From Andreprevotia chitinilytica DSM 18519 (lineage in GTDB: Bacteria; Pseudomonadota; Gammaproteobacteria; Burkholderiales; Chitinibacteraceae), in assembly GCF_000711875.1 (NCBI RefSeq), contig NZ_JONM01000008.1:62001-126000 (forward strand): DNA of 64,000 nucleotides. Direction: 5' to 3'. A model generated the notes under the pieces. That model made no database searches, was not told the DNA's origin, and saw only the letters and a program-made list of their open reading frames with translations. A program made the translations under genes and the position numbers. Of the stretch, positions 24,504-35,078 are shown piece after piece (positions within the stretch are counted from its first letter, which is position 1; each line of letters starts with the position of its first letter).

Positions 24504-25436
24504 TCAACCATCCGACGTGATCTTGAGCACCAGCTCGCGTAGCACCCGATCCGCATTTTCGTTGGCAACCTGGCAAGTGCCGGCATTTTCATGACCACCG
24601 CCGCCATATTGCAGCATCAGTTCCCCAATATTGGTTTGCGAGCTGCGGTTGACGATGGATTTGCCAGTGGCAAATACGGTGTTTTGTTTGTGCAGCCCCC
24701 ACAGTGCATGGATCGAGATATTGCATTGTGGAAAGAGCGCATAAACCAGGAAGCGGTTGGCGGCGTAAATCGTTTCTTCCTGTCGCAGATCCAGCACCAC
24801 CAGATTGTCGTAAGTGCGCGCGCACCGCAGCAGTTGTTCTTTGGCGAGCGGTTCCTGTTCCTGAAAGAGCTGAACCCGTTCGACCACATCGGGCAGTGCC
24901 AGAATGTCATCGATTCCGTGGTTCCGACAGTATTTGATGAGATCCATCATCAAGGTGTAGTTCGAGATGCGGAAGGTCTTGAAGCGCCCAAGCCCGGTAC
25001 GCGCATCCATCAGATAGTTGAGCAACACCCAGTCTTTTGGCTCGAGGATTTCGTCGCGTGAAAATTCGGCGGAATCGGCTTTGTCGACCGCCAACATCAT
25101 TTCTTCACTGATCTCGGGGAACGCCTTCTTGCCGCCGTAATAGTCGTAAACCACACGTGCTGCAGAGGGCGCATCGGGGTCGATCACGTGGTTATCGCGT
25201 TCACCCTCGTTGCGGATGGTTTCGGACAGGTGGTGATCGAACACCAGATGCGCACCGGGTACGAAGGGCAGGTTGGTCGTGATGTCGCGATCAGTGACCG
25301 GAACTTTGCCGTCCTGCATGTCCTTGGGGTGGACAAAGAGGATGTCGTCAATCAATTCGAGTTCGTTCAGCAACACCGCGCAGACGAGGCCATCAAAGTC
25401 GCTGCGGGTGATCAGGCGGTATTTTTGCTCGGACAT
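24504..25436 (-). CDS. DHH/DHHA1-family phosphoesterase
   Basis: The protein has 310 residues. DHH-family motifs: ITRSDFDGLVCAVLL near 9-23, a Glu/Asp-rich strand, VFDHH at 65-69 and ADSAEFS; the C-terminal DHHA1 domain ends in LMLQYGGGGHENAGTCQV. Families with this pairing cleave short oligoribonucleotides (NrnA), cyclic di-nucleotide breakdown products or polyphosphate. It lacks the extra CBS, GGDEF or membrane domains of GdpP. The specific substrate cannot be told. Confidence 0.85.
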   Translation of the reverse strand: MSEQKYRLITRSDFDGLVCAVLLNELELIDDILFVHPKDMQDGKVPVTDRDITTNLPFVPGAHLVFDHHLSETIRNEGERDNHVIDPDAPSAARVVYDYYGGKKAFPEISEEMMLAVDKADSAEFSRDEILEPKDWVLLNYLMDARTGLGRFKTFRISNYTLMMDLIKYCRNHGIDDILALPDVVERVQLFQEQEPLAKEQLLRCARTYDNLVVLDLRQEETIYAANRFLVYALFPQCNISIHALWGLHKQNTVFATGKSIVNRSSQTNIGELMLQYGGGGHENAGTCQVANENADRVLRELVLKITSDG

Positions 25437-25482
25437 CGCATTCCCCTGCTTTGGTTGGACGATTGGCTTCAGGCGTTCAGGC

Positions 25483-26397
25483 CTAGACGCCCTTGTGACC
25501 CGATTTGACGATGCTCATGGCGGTTGCCACGAGACCTGCCGCGTCGCCGGCATTGGCGGGCAGCAAGATGGTGTTGCCCGCCTTGGCGATATTGGAGAAG
25601 GCGGCGACATATTGCTCGGCCACCTTGAGGTTTACGGCCTCCAGCCCGCCGGTATGGCCGATGGCTTGGCCGACCAGCGAGATGGCTTCCGCGTTGGCAA
25701 TGGCGACGAGGCGGATGGCTTCGGCATCGCCGGTCGCCTTATTGATCACAGCTTGTTTATCGCCTTCTGATTTCTGGATCGCCGCCTCGCGTTGACCATT
25801 CGCAAGATTGATCTGCTCTTGGCGCACCCCTTCGGATTGGGCGATCCGGGCACGTTTTTCCCGCTCGGACGTAATCTGCTGTTGCATCGCGTGCAGGATT
25901 TCCTTGGGCGGGGTCAGATCCTTGATCTCATAGCGCAATACTTTCACGCCCCAATTGGCGGCAGCTTCGTCCAGCGAGAGCACGACCGCGCGGTTGATGT
26001 CGCTGCGCTCCTCGAAGGTCTTGTCGAGTTCCAGTTTGCCGATGACCGAACGCAATGTGGTTTGGGCGAGCTGGGTGATGGCGAGAATGTAATCGCTGGA
26101 ACCATAGGAGGCGAGGCGCGGATCGGTCACCTGAAAGTAAAGGATGCCGTCCACCTGCAGTTGGGTGTTGTCCCGCGTAATGCAAATCTGGGGCGGCACG
26201 TCGAGCGGGATTTCCTTCAGGTTGTGTTTGTAGGCGATGCGGTCGACGAAGGGGATCACCACGCGCAAGCCCGGTTCGAGTACATCGTGAAAGCGGCCAA
26301 GCCGCTCGCGTACCCAGGCATGCTGCTGCGGAACAACCCGAAGGGTCTTGGCGACGAAAATCAGGACAACGATGGCGAGCGCGACTGCGAAAGGCAT
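25483..26397 (-). CDS. qmcA: paraslipin, SPFH/Band 7 membrane protein (QmcA-like)
   Basis: The protein has 304 residues: one N-terminal membrane segment (AVALAIVVLIFVAKTL), the SPFH domain (PQQHAWVRERLGRFHDVLEPGLRVVIPF), then a coiled coil (REKRARIAQSEGVRQEQINL and AAIQKSEGDKQAVINK). Members form large ring or cage assemblies in lipid microdomains and help membrane protein quality control. It pairs with the NfeD gene 13 bases upstream on the same strand, a common partner arrangement. Confidence 0.92.
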   Translation of the reverse strand: MPFAVALAIVVLIFVAKTLRVVPQQHAWVRERLGRFHDVLEPGLRVVIPFVDRIAYKHNLKEIPLDVPPQICITRDNTQLQVDGILYFQVTDPRLASYGSSDYILAITQLAQTTLRSVIGKLELDKTFEERSDINRAVVLSLDEAAANWGVKVLRYEIKDLTPPKEILHAMQQQITSEREKRARIAQSEGVRQEQINLANGQREAAIQKSEGDKQAVINKATGDAEAIRLVAIANAEAISLVGQAIGHTGGLEAVNLKVAEQYVAAFSNIAKAGNTILLPANAGDAAGLVATAMSIVKSGHKGV

Positions 26398-26410
26398 GCG
26401 GGACTCCGGT

Positions 26411-26848
26411 TCAGGAAGGTTGATGAGGTTGCGAATCGAGGATCAAGGTATTGCCGCGTTGGGCGACGATGACGTAGTTGGTGACTTGCGGTATGCCCTC
26501 GTGTGCCAGTTCGGCATCCCACAGGCTGCCGCGATAGCGAACGCGGGCGTGGCGGGCATCAATCCATTGATCTACTTCGACGCGCTGTCCAAGATCCAGC
26601 AGATTGCTGACCTGCGATGGATTGGCTGGTTTCAGCAGGTGGCGTTTCCACAATTTGAGTAGCCAGACCGATAGCAGGGAGGTCAGGCTGGCGACGACGA
26701 GTTGTACCGGCAAGCTGAACCCAAGCCATGCCAAGGCCGCGCCGGCAAGAAAGCCGATCGCGATTGCCAGCATGTAAAACGTACCGGAAACCATCTCGGC
26801 AACGATGAGGATGGCAGCGCCGATCAGCCAGAGGGTGGAGTCATTCAT
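26411..26848 (-). CDS. NfeD-family membrane protein
   Basis: The protein has 145 residues with three or four membrane helices in the first 80 (for example LWLIGAAILIVAEMVSGTFY) and a C-terminal OB-fold (GQRVEVDQWIDARHARVRYR, GSLWDAEL), the short NfeD type without a serine protease domain. It is encoded directly upstream of the paraslipin; such pairs act together in membrane protein quality control. The ATG at 26848 is preferred. Confidence 0.9.
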   Translation of the reverse strand: MNDSTLWLIGAAILIVAEMVSGTFYMLAIAIGFLAGAALAWLGFSLPVQLVVASLTSLLSVWLLKLWKRHLLKPANPSQVSNLLDLGQRVEVDQWIDARHARVRYRGSLWDAELAHEGIPQVTNYVIVAQRGNTLILDSQPHQPS

Positions 26849-26908
26849 GGGGTGTGGATTAGCAGGAGGGTTAAAGGAAGGTATAGCCGAGCGGGGCGGC
26901 TTTCGCTA

Positions 26909-26938
26909 AAAGCGGTCGTCAAAATGACTGCGCGACGG
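26909..26938. repeat. half-site related to the palindromic element at 15901-16044
   Basis: AAGCGGTCGTCAAAATGACTGCGCGACGG resembles AAGCCGCCCTCAAAATGGCTGTGCGGCC (15903-15930), and the differing bases keep the hairpin pairing. It lies in the intergenic region upstream of the NfeD gene. Confidence 0.5.
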
Positions 26939-27075
26939 TTGGTGTGAAAGGGTGGTGGCGGAGGCGCTAGAACGACGGGTGGGTGGTGTGGCCGTGCGCG
27001 TTTCTATGTGATCCGTCATGGCTGCCAAGGTTCACGTTCTTGGCTTCGACTGCATGGTTTTAAGTCAGCACCGCA

Positions 27076-27106
27076 TAAAAAAACGGCGACCCAAGGGCCG
27101 CCGTTG
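27076..27106 (-). terminator. intrinsic terminator of serS
   Basis: On the minus strand AACGGCG (27105-27099), loop GCCCTTGGGT, CGCCGTT (27088-27082), then TTTTTTATG. It lies about 27 bases after the serS stop. Confidence 0.85.
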
Positions 27107-27132
27107 CTTGCTTTGTCACGCGGAATCAGTGA

Positions 27133-28458
<1,326 letters not shown>

Positions 28459-29793
28459 TCAGCGCTTTTTGCCCTGTTCCGCGTGCCAGGCGGCATCAAG
28501 CTCGGCCAGATGCCGTAGTTTTTCTGCAATCTTGCTTTCCAGCCCTCGCGGAGTTGGTTCGTAAAGGCGGGTGCCTTCCAGTCCCTCTGGCAGGTAGGTT
28601 TCACCGGCGGCGTAGGCGTCCGGCTCATCATGGGCGTAGCGATACGCGTGACCGTAGCCGAGTTCTTTCATCAGCTTGGTCGGGGCGTTGCGTAGGTGAA
28701 CCGGTACTTCGCGACTCTTGTCCGCAGAGACTAGCGCTCGTGCCGCGTTATAGGCTTTGTAGCCGGCGTTGGATTTTGGCGCGATGGCGAGGTAGATCAC
28801 CGCTTGCGCCAGCGCGAGTTCGCCTTCCGGGCTGCCAAGGCGTTCGAATGTTTCGGCGGCGTCATTGCAGATTTGCATCGCACGCGGATCGGCCAAACCA
28901 ATGTCTTCCCAAGCCATGCGCACAATGCGACGAGCGAGGTAGCGCGGGTCTGCGCCGCCGTCGAGCATGCGCGTAAACCAATACAAGGCGCCATCCGGGC
29001 TCGAGCCGCGTACCGATTTGTGCAGCGCGGAGATCTGGTCGTAGAACGAGTCGCCGCCTTTGTCGAAACGGCGTGCGTTCAGGCTAAGTGCATCGGCAAG
29101 GAAGGGGGCGTCGATGGCCTGCCGCTCGGCGACGTCGGCTGCTGTTGCTGCTTGCTCGATCAGGTTCAGCAACCGGCGCGCATCACCATCGGCATAACCG
29201 ACTAGCGTATCGATGGCGGCGGTATCGAAAACGAGTTCCGGGTAGGCGTTGGCGCGAGCGCGTTCGATGAGGGTGCGCAATTCGTCGTCTGATAACGACT
29301 TGAGCACATACACCTGCGCACGTGAAAGCAGGGCGGCGTTGACCTCGAACGAGGGATTTTCAGTGGTCGCGCCAATGAAAGTCACCAGCCCGGATTCGAC
29401 AAAGGGCAGGAAGGCGTCTTGTTGGCTTTTGTTGAAGCGGTGAACTTCATCGACGAACAGGATGGTATGGCGACCGAATTTACGGTTCTTTTCAGCCTCG
29501 TCCATCGCAGCGCGGATATCTTTGACGCCGGAAAAAACGGCGGAGAGCGGGATAAACTCGGCATCGAAGGTATTGGCAAGCAAGCGTGCCAGTGTGGTCT
29601 TACCAACACCCGGTGGTCCCCACAGGATCATCGAGTGCGGTTGCCCGGCGGCAATAGCCAAGGCGAGTGGCTTGCCGGGCGCGAGCAAATGGCGCTGACC
29701 GACGACTTCGTCAGCAGTACGCGGGCGCAGGCGCTCTGCGAGCGGTTCGCGGCCCGGCTCGGTAAACAGGTCATTCCCGGACGACATCGACAT
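28459..29793 (-). CDS. rarA: replication-associated recombination protein A (RarA/MgsA AAA+ ATPase)
   Basis: The protein has 444 residues. Walker A GPPGVGKTTLARLLA, Walker B HTILFVDEVHRFNKSQQDAF, sensor 1 FIGATTENPSFEVN, and the C-terminal MgsA domain (YWFTRMLDGGADPRYLARRIVRM). It works at stalled replication forks with SSB. An ATG two codons in (29787) is an equal start candidate. The gene overlaps the lolA 3' end by about 20 bases. Confidence 0.96.
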   Translation of the reverse strand: MSMSSGNDLFTEPGREPLAERLRPRTADEVVGQRHLLAPGKPLALAIAAGQPHSMILWGPPGVGKTTLARLLANTFDAEFIPLSAVFSGVKDIRAAMDEAEKNRKFGRHTILFVDEVHRFNKSQQDAFLPFVESGLVTFIGATTENPSFEVNAALLSRAQVYVLKSLSDDELRTLIERARANAYPELVFDTAAIDTLVGYADGDARRLLNLIEQAATAADVAERQAIDAPFLADALSLNARRFDKGGDSFYDQISALHKSVRGSSPDGALYWFTRMLDGGADPRYLARRIVRMAWEDIGLADPRAMQICNDAAETFERLGSPEGELALAQAVIYLAIAPKSNAGYKAYNAARALVSADKSREVPVHLRNAPTKLMKELGYGHAYRYAHDEPDAYAAGETYLPEGLEGTRLYEPTPRGLESKIAEKLRHLAELDAAWHAEQGKKR

Positions 29794-30388
29794 CTTTCGG
29801 TGGTGTAAAGCGGAATAGATTCTGGTCGGGCTTGTTGTTCTGATTCAAGGCGCTGAATTCGACTTTGGTCGTTTGGCCAAATTGATCGTACAGCGTCATG
29901 GTGGCCAGTTGGCCGGTACGGAGGCCGATTTCAACTTTCTTGAAGGTGGATTCGTGATCACGCGGTATGGCTTCCAACCAGGCTAGCCCGTCACGGTCGG
30001 GCAAGTTGCGCAGCTGATAGAGTTTATCGACCTGATCCCCGGCCAACAACGCGGCGGGGCTGGCATCCAGCGCGGCGCTGATACGTTTGATCGTTACTTG
30101 CTTGAGATCTGGGTCATACAGCCAAACTTGGCTGCCATCGCCGACAATCAATTGTTCATAAGGCTTGGCATACGCCCAGCGAAATTTGCCAGGCCGCATG
30201 ACAGCGAAGTTGCCGCTGCTCGATTGCGGTTTCTCGCCGCTTCGGCGTGGCAGGACAGTCTGATTGAACTGCCCCTGCAGGCTAGAGCCGGCAGACAGGA
30301 ATCGCTTCAACTCGGCGGTAGCATCTGCCGCGTGGCCAAAAATGGGTAAGCAGAACATTGAAATTGCTAATAACCGACTGATAAACAC
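29771..30388 (-). CDS. lolA: outer-membrane lipoprotein carrier protein LolA
   Basis: The protein has 205 residues. A GTG at 30388 is chosen because AAGGAG lies nine bases before it and the product starts with a good signal peptide (FISRLLAISMFCLPIFGHA, cleavage before ADATAEL). The mature part has LolA marks: GQFNQTVL, SGNFAVMRPGKFRWAYAKPY, QVWLYDPDLKQVTIK and the late FRFTPPKDVDVV. LolA ferries lipoproteins across the periplasm to LolB. The open frame extends upstream across the ompA terminator, which is not credible. The lolA-rarA-serS order is a common proteobacterial one. Confidence 0.93.
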   Translation of the reverse strand: MFISRLLAISMFCLPIFGHAADATAELKRFLSAGSSLQGQFNQTVLPRRSGEKPQSSSGNFAVMRPGKFRWAYAKPYEQLIVGDGSQVWLYDPDLKQVTIKRISAALDASPAALLAGDQVDKLYQLRNLPDRDGLAWLEAIPRDHESTFKKVEIGLRTGQLATMTLYDQFGQTTKVEFSALNQNNKPDQNLFRFTPPKDVDVVRE

Positions 30389-30430
30389 GTCCTGCAGCTC
30401 CTTGTCGATGCTGGTGGAACCAGCAGAAAA

Positions 30431-30463
30431 AGAAAAAGCCCCGCCAAGGCGGGGCTTTTTTAC
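30431..30463. terminator. terminator downstream of ompA
   Basis: AAAAAGCCCCGCC (30434-30446), AA, GGCGGGGCTTTTT (30449-30461). The stem is strong with T-runs on both strands, and it separates ompA from lolA. Confidence 0.93.
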
Positions 30464-30472
30464 CACAGCTGC

Positions 30473-31174
30473 TTACTTCTTGGCAGGCATGGTGACTTCT
30501 TGAACGCCCTTGATTTCGATCTCAACGCGGCGATCAGGTGCCAGGCACTCGATCAGCTTCTTACGCGGCTTGACCTTGGCGCAAGTATCGCCAGTGACCG
30601 GATCAGCCTTACCCTTGGATTCGGCGTGGATCTTGTCAGCCGGTGCGCCCTTGGTGACGAAGTAATCCACAACGGCCTTGGCACGCTTGTAGCCCAAGTC
30701 GAGGTTGTACTTTTCGCTACCCAGACGGTCAGTGAAGCCAACCACAACGGCGTCGCCTTCCTTCGGATCAATGTTCTTGACTTCGTCATACAGCTTGTCC
30801 AGTGCATCCTTGCCTTGCGGCTTCAGAGTGGACTTGTTGAAGTCGAACAGAACGTCGGTGCGCAGCGTGAACTTCTTGCTCTTCACGACCGGAGCAGGAG
30901 CCGGTGCCGGAGCGGGGGCCGGAGCAGGAGCCGGTGCCGGAGCAACAGCAGCTTTCGGCTCAACCCAACCAGCGCAGCCCTTTACGGCTTTGTCAGCAGA
31001 CCAAGTGCCGGTTTGCCAGCATTCGCCGATGCCGTTCTTAACAACGCCTTCCGGATTTTCAGCGGAAACGTTGGTGGTGTTGGTAACGTAGGCGTCGGTA
31101 GCGGCATATGCGGAAGCCGCGATACCCAGTGCGGCTGCGATGGCCAGACTGGAAATAGTACGCTTGAGCAGCAT
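30473..31174 (-). CDS. OmpA-family outer-membrane protein (RmpM/class 4-like)
   Basis: The protein has 233 residues. AGGAGA lies before the ATG at 31174, and the signal peptide is [20 protein letters not shown]. Next comes a short region with two Cys ([17 protein letters not shown]), a run of nine or so Ala-Pro pairs (about residues 75-95), and a C-terminal OmpA domain that binds peptidoglycan ([60 protein letters not shown]). There is no full beta-barrel, which fits Neisseria RmpM and similar proteins that tie porins to the cell wall. The Ala-Pro tract is coded by a simple DNA repeat (30893-30950). Confidence 0.9.
   Translation of the reverse strand: MLLKRTISSLAIAAALGIAASAYAATDAYVTNTTNVSAENPEGVVKNGIGECWQTGTWSADKAVKGCAGWVEPKAAVAPAPAPAPAPAPAPAPAPVVKSKKFTLRTDVLFDFNKSTLKPQGKDALDKLYDEVKNIDPKEGDAVVVGFTDRLGSEKYNLDLGYKRAKAVVDYFVTKGAPADKIHAESKGKADPVTGDTCAKVKPRKKLIECLAPDRRVEIEIKGVQEVTMPAKK
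30893..30950. repeat. simple repeat coding the Ala-Pro hinge of OmpA
   Basis: Nearly regular 6-12 base units of the GGAGCCGGTGCC/GGAGCAGGA kind. Such tracts can change length by slippage, altering hinge length. Confidence 0.75.
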
Positions 31175-31214
31175 GGATAGTTCTCCTGTTAGACGTGTTA
31201 GAAGTGACTTTCTC

Positions 31215-31242
31215 ACTATGGATAGACACCCGTTATCGTCAA
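31215..31242 (-). promoter_or_regulatory. candidate ompA promoter
   Basis: On the minus strand TTGACG (31237-31242), 16-base spacer, CATAGT (31215-31220). The predicted start near 31208 gives a 34-base leader to the ATG at 31174. The -10 is weak, so this is only a candidate. Confidence 0.35.
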
Positions 31243-31459
31243 CTCAAGGTGTTTCTCCATTCACGAGACTTATTCTAATGTCCTGAAAATTGGCAGGCAA
31301 ATGAAATGAACGTGAATTGTTGTAGAAGTACCCGAAAATTGGAGCGCCTTCTAGGCCATGATAAACTCGCATTGGAAGACATCTGTATAAGATTGTTCCC
31401 GAGTATCTAGAGTCTTCAGTCGATTCAATCAACCAGTCGTTGCACTCATCGCCCGGAAT

Positions 31460-34090
31460 ATGTCCGAACAAAACAGCTTCGCCAAAGAAACAATCCCCGT
31501 CAGTCTCGAAGAGGAAATGCGCCGTTCCTATCTTGATTACGCAATGAGCGTGATCGTAGGCCGTGCATTGCCGGACGTGCGTGACGGTTTGAAACCGGTG
31601 CATCGCCGCATTCTTTTTGCGATGCATGAAAGCAACAACGTGTGGAATCGCCCTTATGTAAAGTGCGCCCGCGTGATCGGTGATGTGTTGGGTAAATACC
31701 ACCCGCACGGCGACAGCGCCGCGTATGAAGCGCTGGTGCGGATGGCTCAGGATTTCTCGCTGCGCTACATGCTGATCGATGGCCAGGGCAACTTTGGCTC
31801 GATCGACGGCGACAATGCCGCGGCTTATCGGTATACCGAGTGCCGTTTGCAGAAGGTTTCCGCCGAGCTGCTGGCTGATATCGACAAGGAAACTGTCGAT
31901 TTCACGCCGAACTACGACGAAAAGGAACTCGAGCCAACTGTTCTGCCGACCCGGATACCGAACCTGTTGATCAACGGTTCATCCGGTATCGCCGTCGGTA
32001 TGGCTACCAATATCCCGCCGCATAACATCACTGAGGTGATCGATGGCGCGCTGGCACTGCTGGCCAATGCTGAAATCACGATTGACGAGTTGATCGAACT
32101 GATTCCAGCACCGGATTTCCCGACTGCCGGCATCATTTATGGCATTCATGGCGTGCGCGAAGGCTACCGGACCGGTCGTGGCCGCGTGGTGATGCGTGCG
32201 CGTACCCACTTTGAAGACTGTGGCAAGAACGGTGATCGTCAAGCAATCATCGTTGACGAGCTCCCATATCAAGTCAACAAGGCGCGCTTGCTGGAAAAAA
32301 TCGGCGAGCTGGTACGCGAGAAGACCATCGACGGGATTTCCGAGATTCGCGATGAATCCGATAAATCCGGTATGCGCGTGGTGATCGAGCTCAAGCGCGC
32401 CGAGATGCCGGATATCGTGCTTAACAATTTATATAAGCACACTCAGCTGCAAGATAGTTTTGGTATCAACATGGTTGCGCTGGTCGATGGTCAGCCGCGC
32501 CTGCTGAATCTGAAACAAGTGCTGGAGTGCTTCCTCAAGCACCGCCGTGAAGTCGTTACCCGTCGCACGGTGTTCGAGCTGCGCAAGGCACGCGAACGTG
32601 GCCATATCCTTGAAGGCTTGGCAGTTGCACTGTCCAACGTCGATGAAATCATTGCGCTGATCAAGGCCGCTGCTACACCGCCGGAAGCCAAAACCGCGCT
32701 GATGGAGCGCGAATGGCGTTCGCCGCTGGTGGAAGAAATGCTGGCGCGGACCGACATCACCGCCTCGCGCCCGGAAGGCCTTGCCGCCGCATTTGGGTTG
32801 TCGGCCCAAGGTTATCGTCTGTCCGAAGTGCAAGCGCAAGCGATTCTCGAGCTGCGCTTACAACGTCTGACGGGTCTTGAGCAGGACAAGATCGTCGTCG
32901 AATACAAGGAAGTGATGGAACGTATCCTTGATTTGATGGACATCCTGGCCCGCCCGGAACGCGTAACCGAAATCATCACCAACGAAATGATCGAGGTGAA
33001 GACCAATTTCGGCGACGCACGTCGCTCCGAAATCGTGCTGCATGGCGAAGATATCGGCATTGAAGACCTGATCACGCCGCAAGACATGGTCGTCACGCTC
33101 ACGCATGGCGGCTATATGAAGACCACGCCGACCGACGAATATCGCGCGCAGAAGCGCGGTGGCCGTGGCAAGCAGGGCGCGGCGACCAAGGATGACGATT
33201 TCATCGATCAGCTTTTCGTTGCCAATACCCACGATTACATCCTGTGCTTCTCGTCCGCCGGCCGGGTGTACTGGCTCAAGGTGTATGAACTGCCGCAGGG
33301 TAGCCGCACCAGCCGCGGTCGCCCGATCGTCAATCTGTTGCCGCTTGAAGAAGGCGAGAAGATCAACGCCGTGTTGCCGGTCAAGGAATTCCGCGAAGAC
33401 CAGTATGTGTTCATGGCGACGGCCGATGGCACGGTCAAGAAGACCTCGCTGGCTGATTTCTCCCGGCCGATGCGGCGCGGCATCATCGCGATCAACCTCG
33501 ATGAAGGCAATTTCCTGATTGGCGTTGCGCTCACCAACGGCTCCGATCAGGTCATGTTGTTCTCCGATGCCGGCAAGTCGGTGCGCTTTACCGAATCCGA
33601 TGTGCGTGCCATGGGCCGTACTGCGGGCGGTGTACGCGGCATGTTGCTGCAGGAAGGCCAGGCCGTCATTTCGATGCTGGTTGCCAACGACGACAACCAG
33701 CAGGTGCTGACTGCGACCGAAAACGGTTACGGCAAGCGCACGCCGGTCGGCGATTACCGCCTGACCAGCCGCGGCACGCAAGGCGTGATTGCCATCGATA
33801 CCGGTGAGCGCAACGGCAAGCTGGTGGCGGCAACGTTGGTCGACGAGACTGACGACCTGATGCTGATCACCACTGGTGGCGTGTTGATCCGCACCAAGGT
33901 GGCGGAAATCCGCGAAACCGGCCGCGCAGCGCAAGGCGTACGTCTGATCAATCTGGACGAGGGCGAAAAACTCTCGGTACTGGAAAAGGTCTGCGAGACG
34001 GATGCGGACGACGAAGAGCTGGCTGAAGAAGGGACAGACAGTGTTGAAGGCGCAGAAGGTGCTGATGATGACGGAAACGTCGAAGCATGA
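31460..34090 (+). CDS. gyrA: DNA gyrase subunit A
   Basis: The protein has 876 residues, like E. coli GyrA (875). The catalytic tyrosine is Tyr125 ([10 protein letters not shown]), three residues on from E. coli Tyr122. The quinolone-resistance region has Ser86 (E. coli Ser83) and Glu90 (E. coli Asp87) in [15 protein letters not shown]; Ser is the sensitive state and Glu at the second site is seen in several wild-type gyrases. The C-terminal wrapping domain carries the GyrA box QKRGGRG and six beta-pinwheel blades, and the tail is acidic ([11 protein letters not shown]...). A terminator follows directly and lies inside the next gene. Confidence 0.98.
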   Translation: MSEQNSFAKETIPVSLEEEMRRSYLDYAMSVIVGRALPDVRDGLKPVHRRILFAMHESNNVWNRPYVKCARVIGDVLGKYHPHGDSAAYEALVRMAQDFSLRYMLIDGQGNFGSIDGDNAAAYRYTECRLQKVSAELLADIDKETVDFTPNYDEKELEPTVLPTRIPNLLINGSSGIAVGMATNIPPHNITEVIDGALALLANAEITIDELIELIPAPDFPTAGIIYGIHGVREGYRTGRGRVVMRARTHFEDCGKNGDRQAIIVDELPYQVNKARLLEKIGELVREKTIDGISEIRDESDKSGMRVVIELKRAEMPDIVLNNLYKHTQLQDSFGINMVALVDGQPRLLNLKQVLECFLKHRREVVTRRTVFELRKARERGHILEGLAVALSNVDEIIALIKAAATPPEAKTALMEREWRSPLVEEMLARTDITASRPEGLAAAFGLSAQGYRLSEVQAQAILELRLQRLTGLEQDKIVVEYKEVMERILDLMDILARPERVTEIITNEMIEVKTNFGDARRSEIVLHGEDIGIEDLITPQDMVVTLTHGGYMKTTPTDEYRAQKRGGRGKQGAATKDDDFIDQLFVANTHDYILCFSSAGRVYWLKVYELPQGSRTSRGRPIVNLLPLEEGEKINAVLPVKEFREDQYVFMATADGTVKKTSLADFSRPMRRGIIAINLDEGNFLIGVALTNGSDQVMLFSDAGKSVRFTESDVRAMGRTAGGVRGMLLQEGQAVISMLVANDDNQQVLTATENGYGKRTPVGDYRLTSRGTQGVIAIDTGERNGKLVAATLVDETDDLMLITTGGVLIRTKVAEIRETGRAAQGVRLINLDEGEKLSVLEKVCETDADDEELAEEGTDSVEGAEGADDDGNVEA

Positions 34091-34538
34091 TCTCAAGCCG
34101 GTGCTTGCACCGGCTTTTTTCGCTCAAGTGATGCAGTGGTTTGAAGCGCTGCCGCACTGCAAGCAATTGGGCATCCGGTATGTGTCCTCATCGGCTGGTG
34201 TGGTGACGCTCGAATTGCCATTTTCGGAGGCCATCATCGGCAACCCGGAAACGCGAGTGTTGCACGGTGGCGTGGTCACCACGCTGATCGACACCGCCAG
34301 CGGCAGTGCGATCTATACATTGCTTCCCGGACCGGAGGGGGTCGCCACGCTGGACTTGCGTATCGACTACCTGCGCCCGGCCAAGCCGGATGAGCCGGTG
34401 TTCTGTACCGCCGAGTGTTACCGGATGACGGAGCACATCGCTTTTACAAGGGCAACCGCGTACCAGGACGATATCAATAAGCCAGTCGCGTATGCGGTCG
34501 GCACCTTTGCGCGCACCAGCGCGGGCAAGGAGGGCTGA
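34065..34538 (+). CDS. PaaI-family hotdog thioesterase (first of two)
   Basis: The protein has 157 residues. Hotdog-fold motif [18 protein letters not shown] with catalytic Asp, then [18 protein letters not shown]. Such enzymes hydrolyse acyl-CoA thioesters; the acyl group is not known. The start is an ATG at 34065 or 34068, inside the 3' end of gyrA; family members normally have the helix [20 protein letters not shown], which needs a start this far upstream. This part is coded by the gyrA terminator hairpin. An in-frame ATG at 34131 would avoid that but would lose the helix. The stop overlaps the next gene's start. Confidence 0.82.
   Translation: MMTETSKHDLKPVLAPAFFAQVMQWFEALPHCKQLGIRYVSSSAGVVTLELPFSEAIIGNPETRVLHGGVVTTLIDTASGSAIYTLLPGPEGVATLDLRIDYLRPAKPDEPVFCTAECYRMTEHIAFTRATAYQDDINKPVAYAVGTFARTSAGKEG
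34095..34121 (+). terminator. intrinsic terminator of gyrA, inside the next coding sequence
   Basis: AAGCCGGTGC (34095-34104), TT, GCACCGGCTT (34107-34116), T-run to 34120. It begins five bases after the gyrA stop and encodes KPVLAPAFF of the thioesterase. Confidence 0.85.
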
Positions 34539-34987
34539 TGCCAATGTCGAATCATCCGGCGAATCATCCAGGCCATACCGACATCAAGACCATCGCCGAT
34601 CTGCAAGCGGTGCTGGCGACGATTCCCTACGCGACCATGATCGGTACTGAAGTGCGCGACGACGGCGGCGAGCCGCTGTTCGTGCTGCCATATCGTGAAT
34701 CGAACATCGGGAATGTGTTACTGCCGGCGTTGCATGGCGGTGTGATTGGTGGCTTTCTCGAAAACACTGCAATCTGTCACCTGATGTGGGCGCACGAAGC
34801 CTCTGTGCTGCCCAAGGTGGTTGATTTTTCGATCGATTATTTGCGCAGCGGCCGTCCGCAAGACGTCTATGCCAGTTGCGAAATCGTTCGCCAAGGTAAA
34901 CGCATCGCAAACGTGTTGTTGATGGCATGGCAGGACGACCGCGCCAAGCCGATTGCCGCAGCGCGCGCGCATTTCCTATTAGCGTGA
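34538..34987 (+). CDS. PaaI-family hotdog thioesterase (second of two)
   Basis: The protein has 149 residues. LPALHGGVIGGFLENTAICH is the hotdog motif and VVDFSIDYLRSGRPQDVYA matches the same place in the first copy. The usual catalytic acid position is Glu/Asn here (FLENTA against LIDTAS in the first copy), so it may differ in activity or act with the first as a hetero-oligomer. The start overlaps the previous stop, so the pair is co-translated. An ATG at 34544 is a possible alternative start. Confidence 0.82.
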   Translation: MPMSNHPANHPGHTDIKTIADLQAVLATIPYATMIGTEVRDDGGEPLFVLPYRESNIGNVLLPALHGGVIGGFLENTAICHLMWAHEASVLPKVVDFSIDYLRSGRPQDVYASCEIVRQGKRIANVLLMAWQDDRAKPIAAARAHFLLA

Positions 34988-35078
34988 CTAAGGGCTGAAG
35001 CGCGGTTGGCATGAGCCACGTCGGCCTTGGCCTATCACAGCAAACTATGGTTTGAACGTTGTAAGAGGAAGCAGACCC

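Noticed and set aside
31244-31708. Minus-strand frame across the ompA/gyrA intergenic region
   Set aside because: It overlaps the gyrA start, has no recognisable domain and includes low-complexity His-rich sequence.
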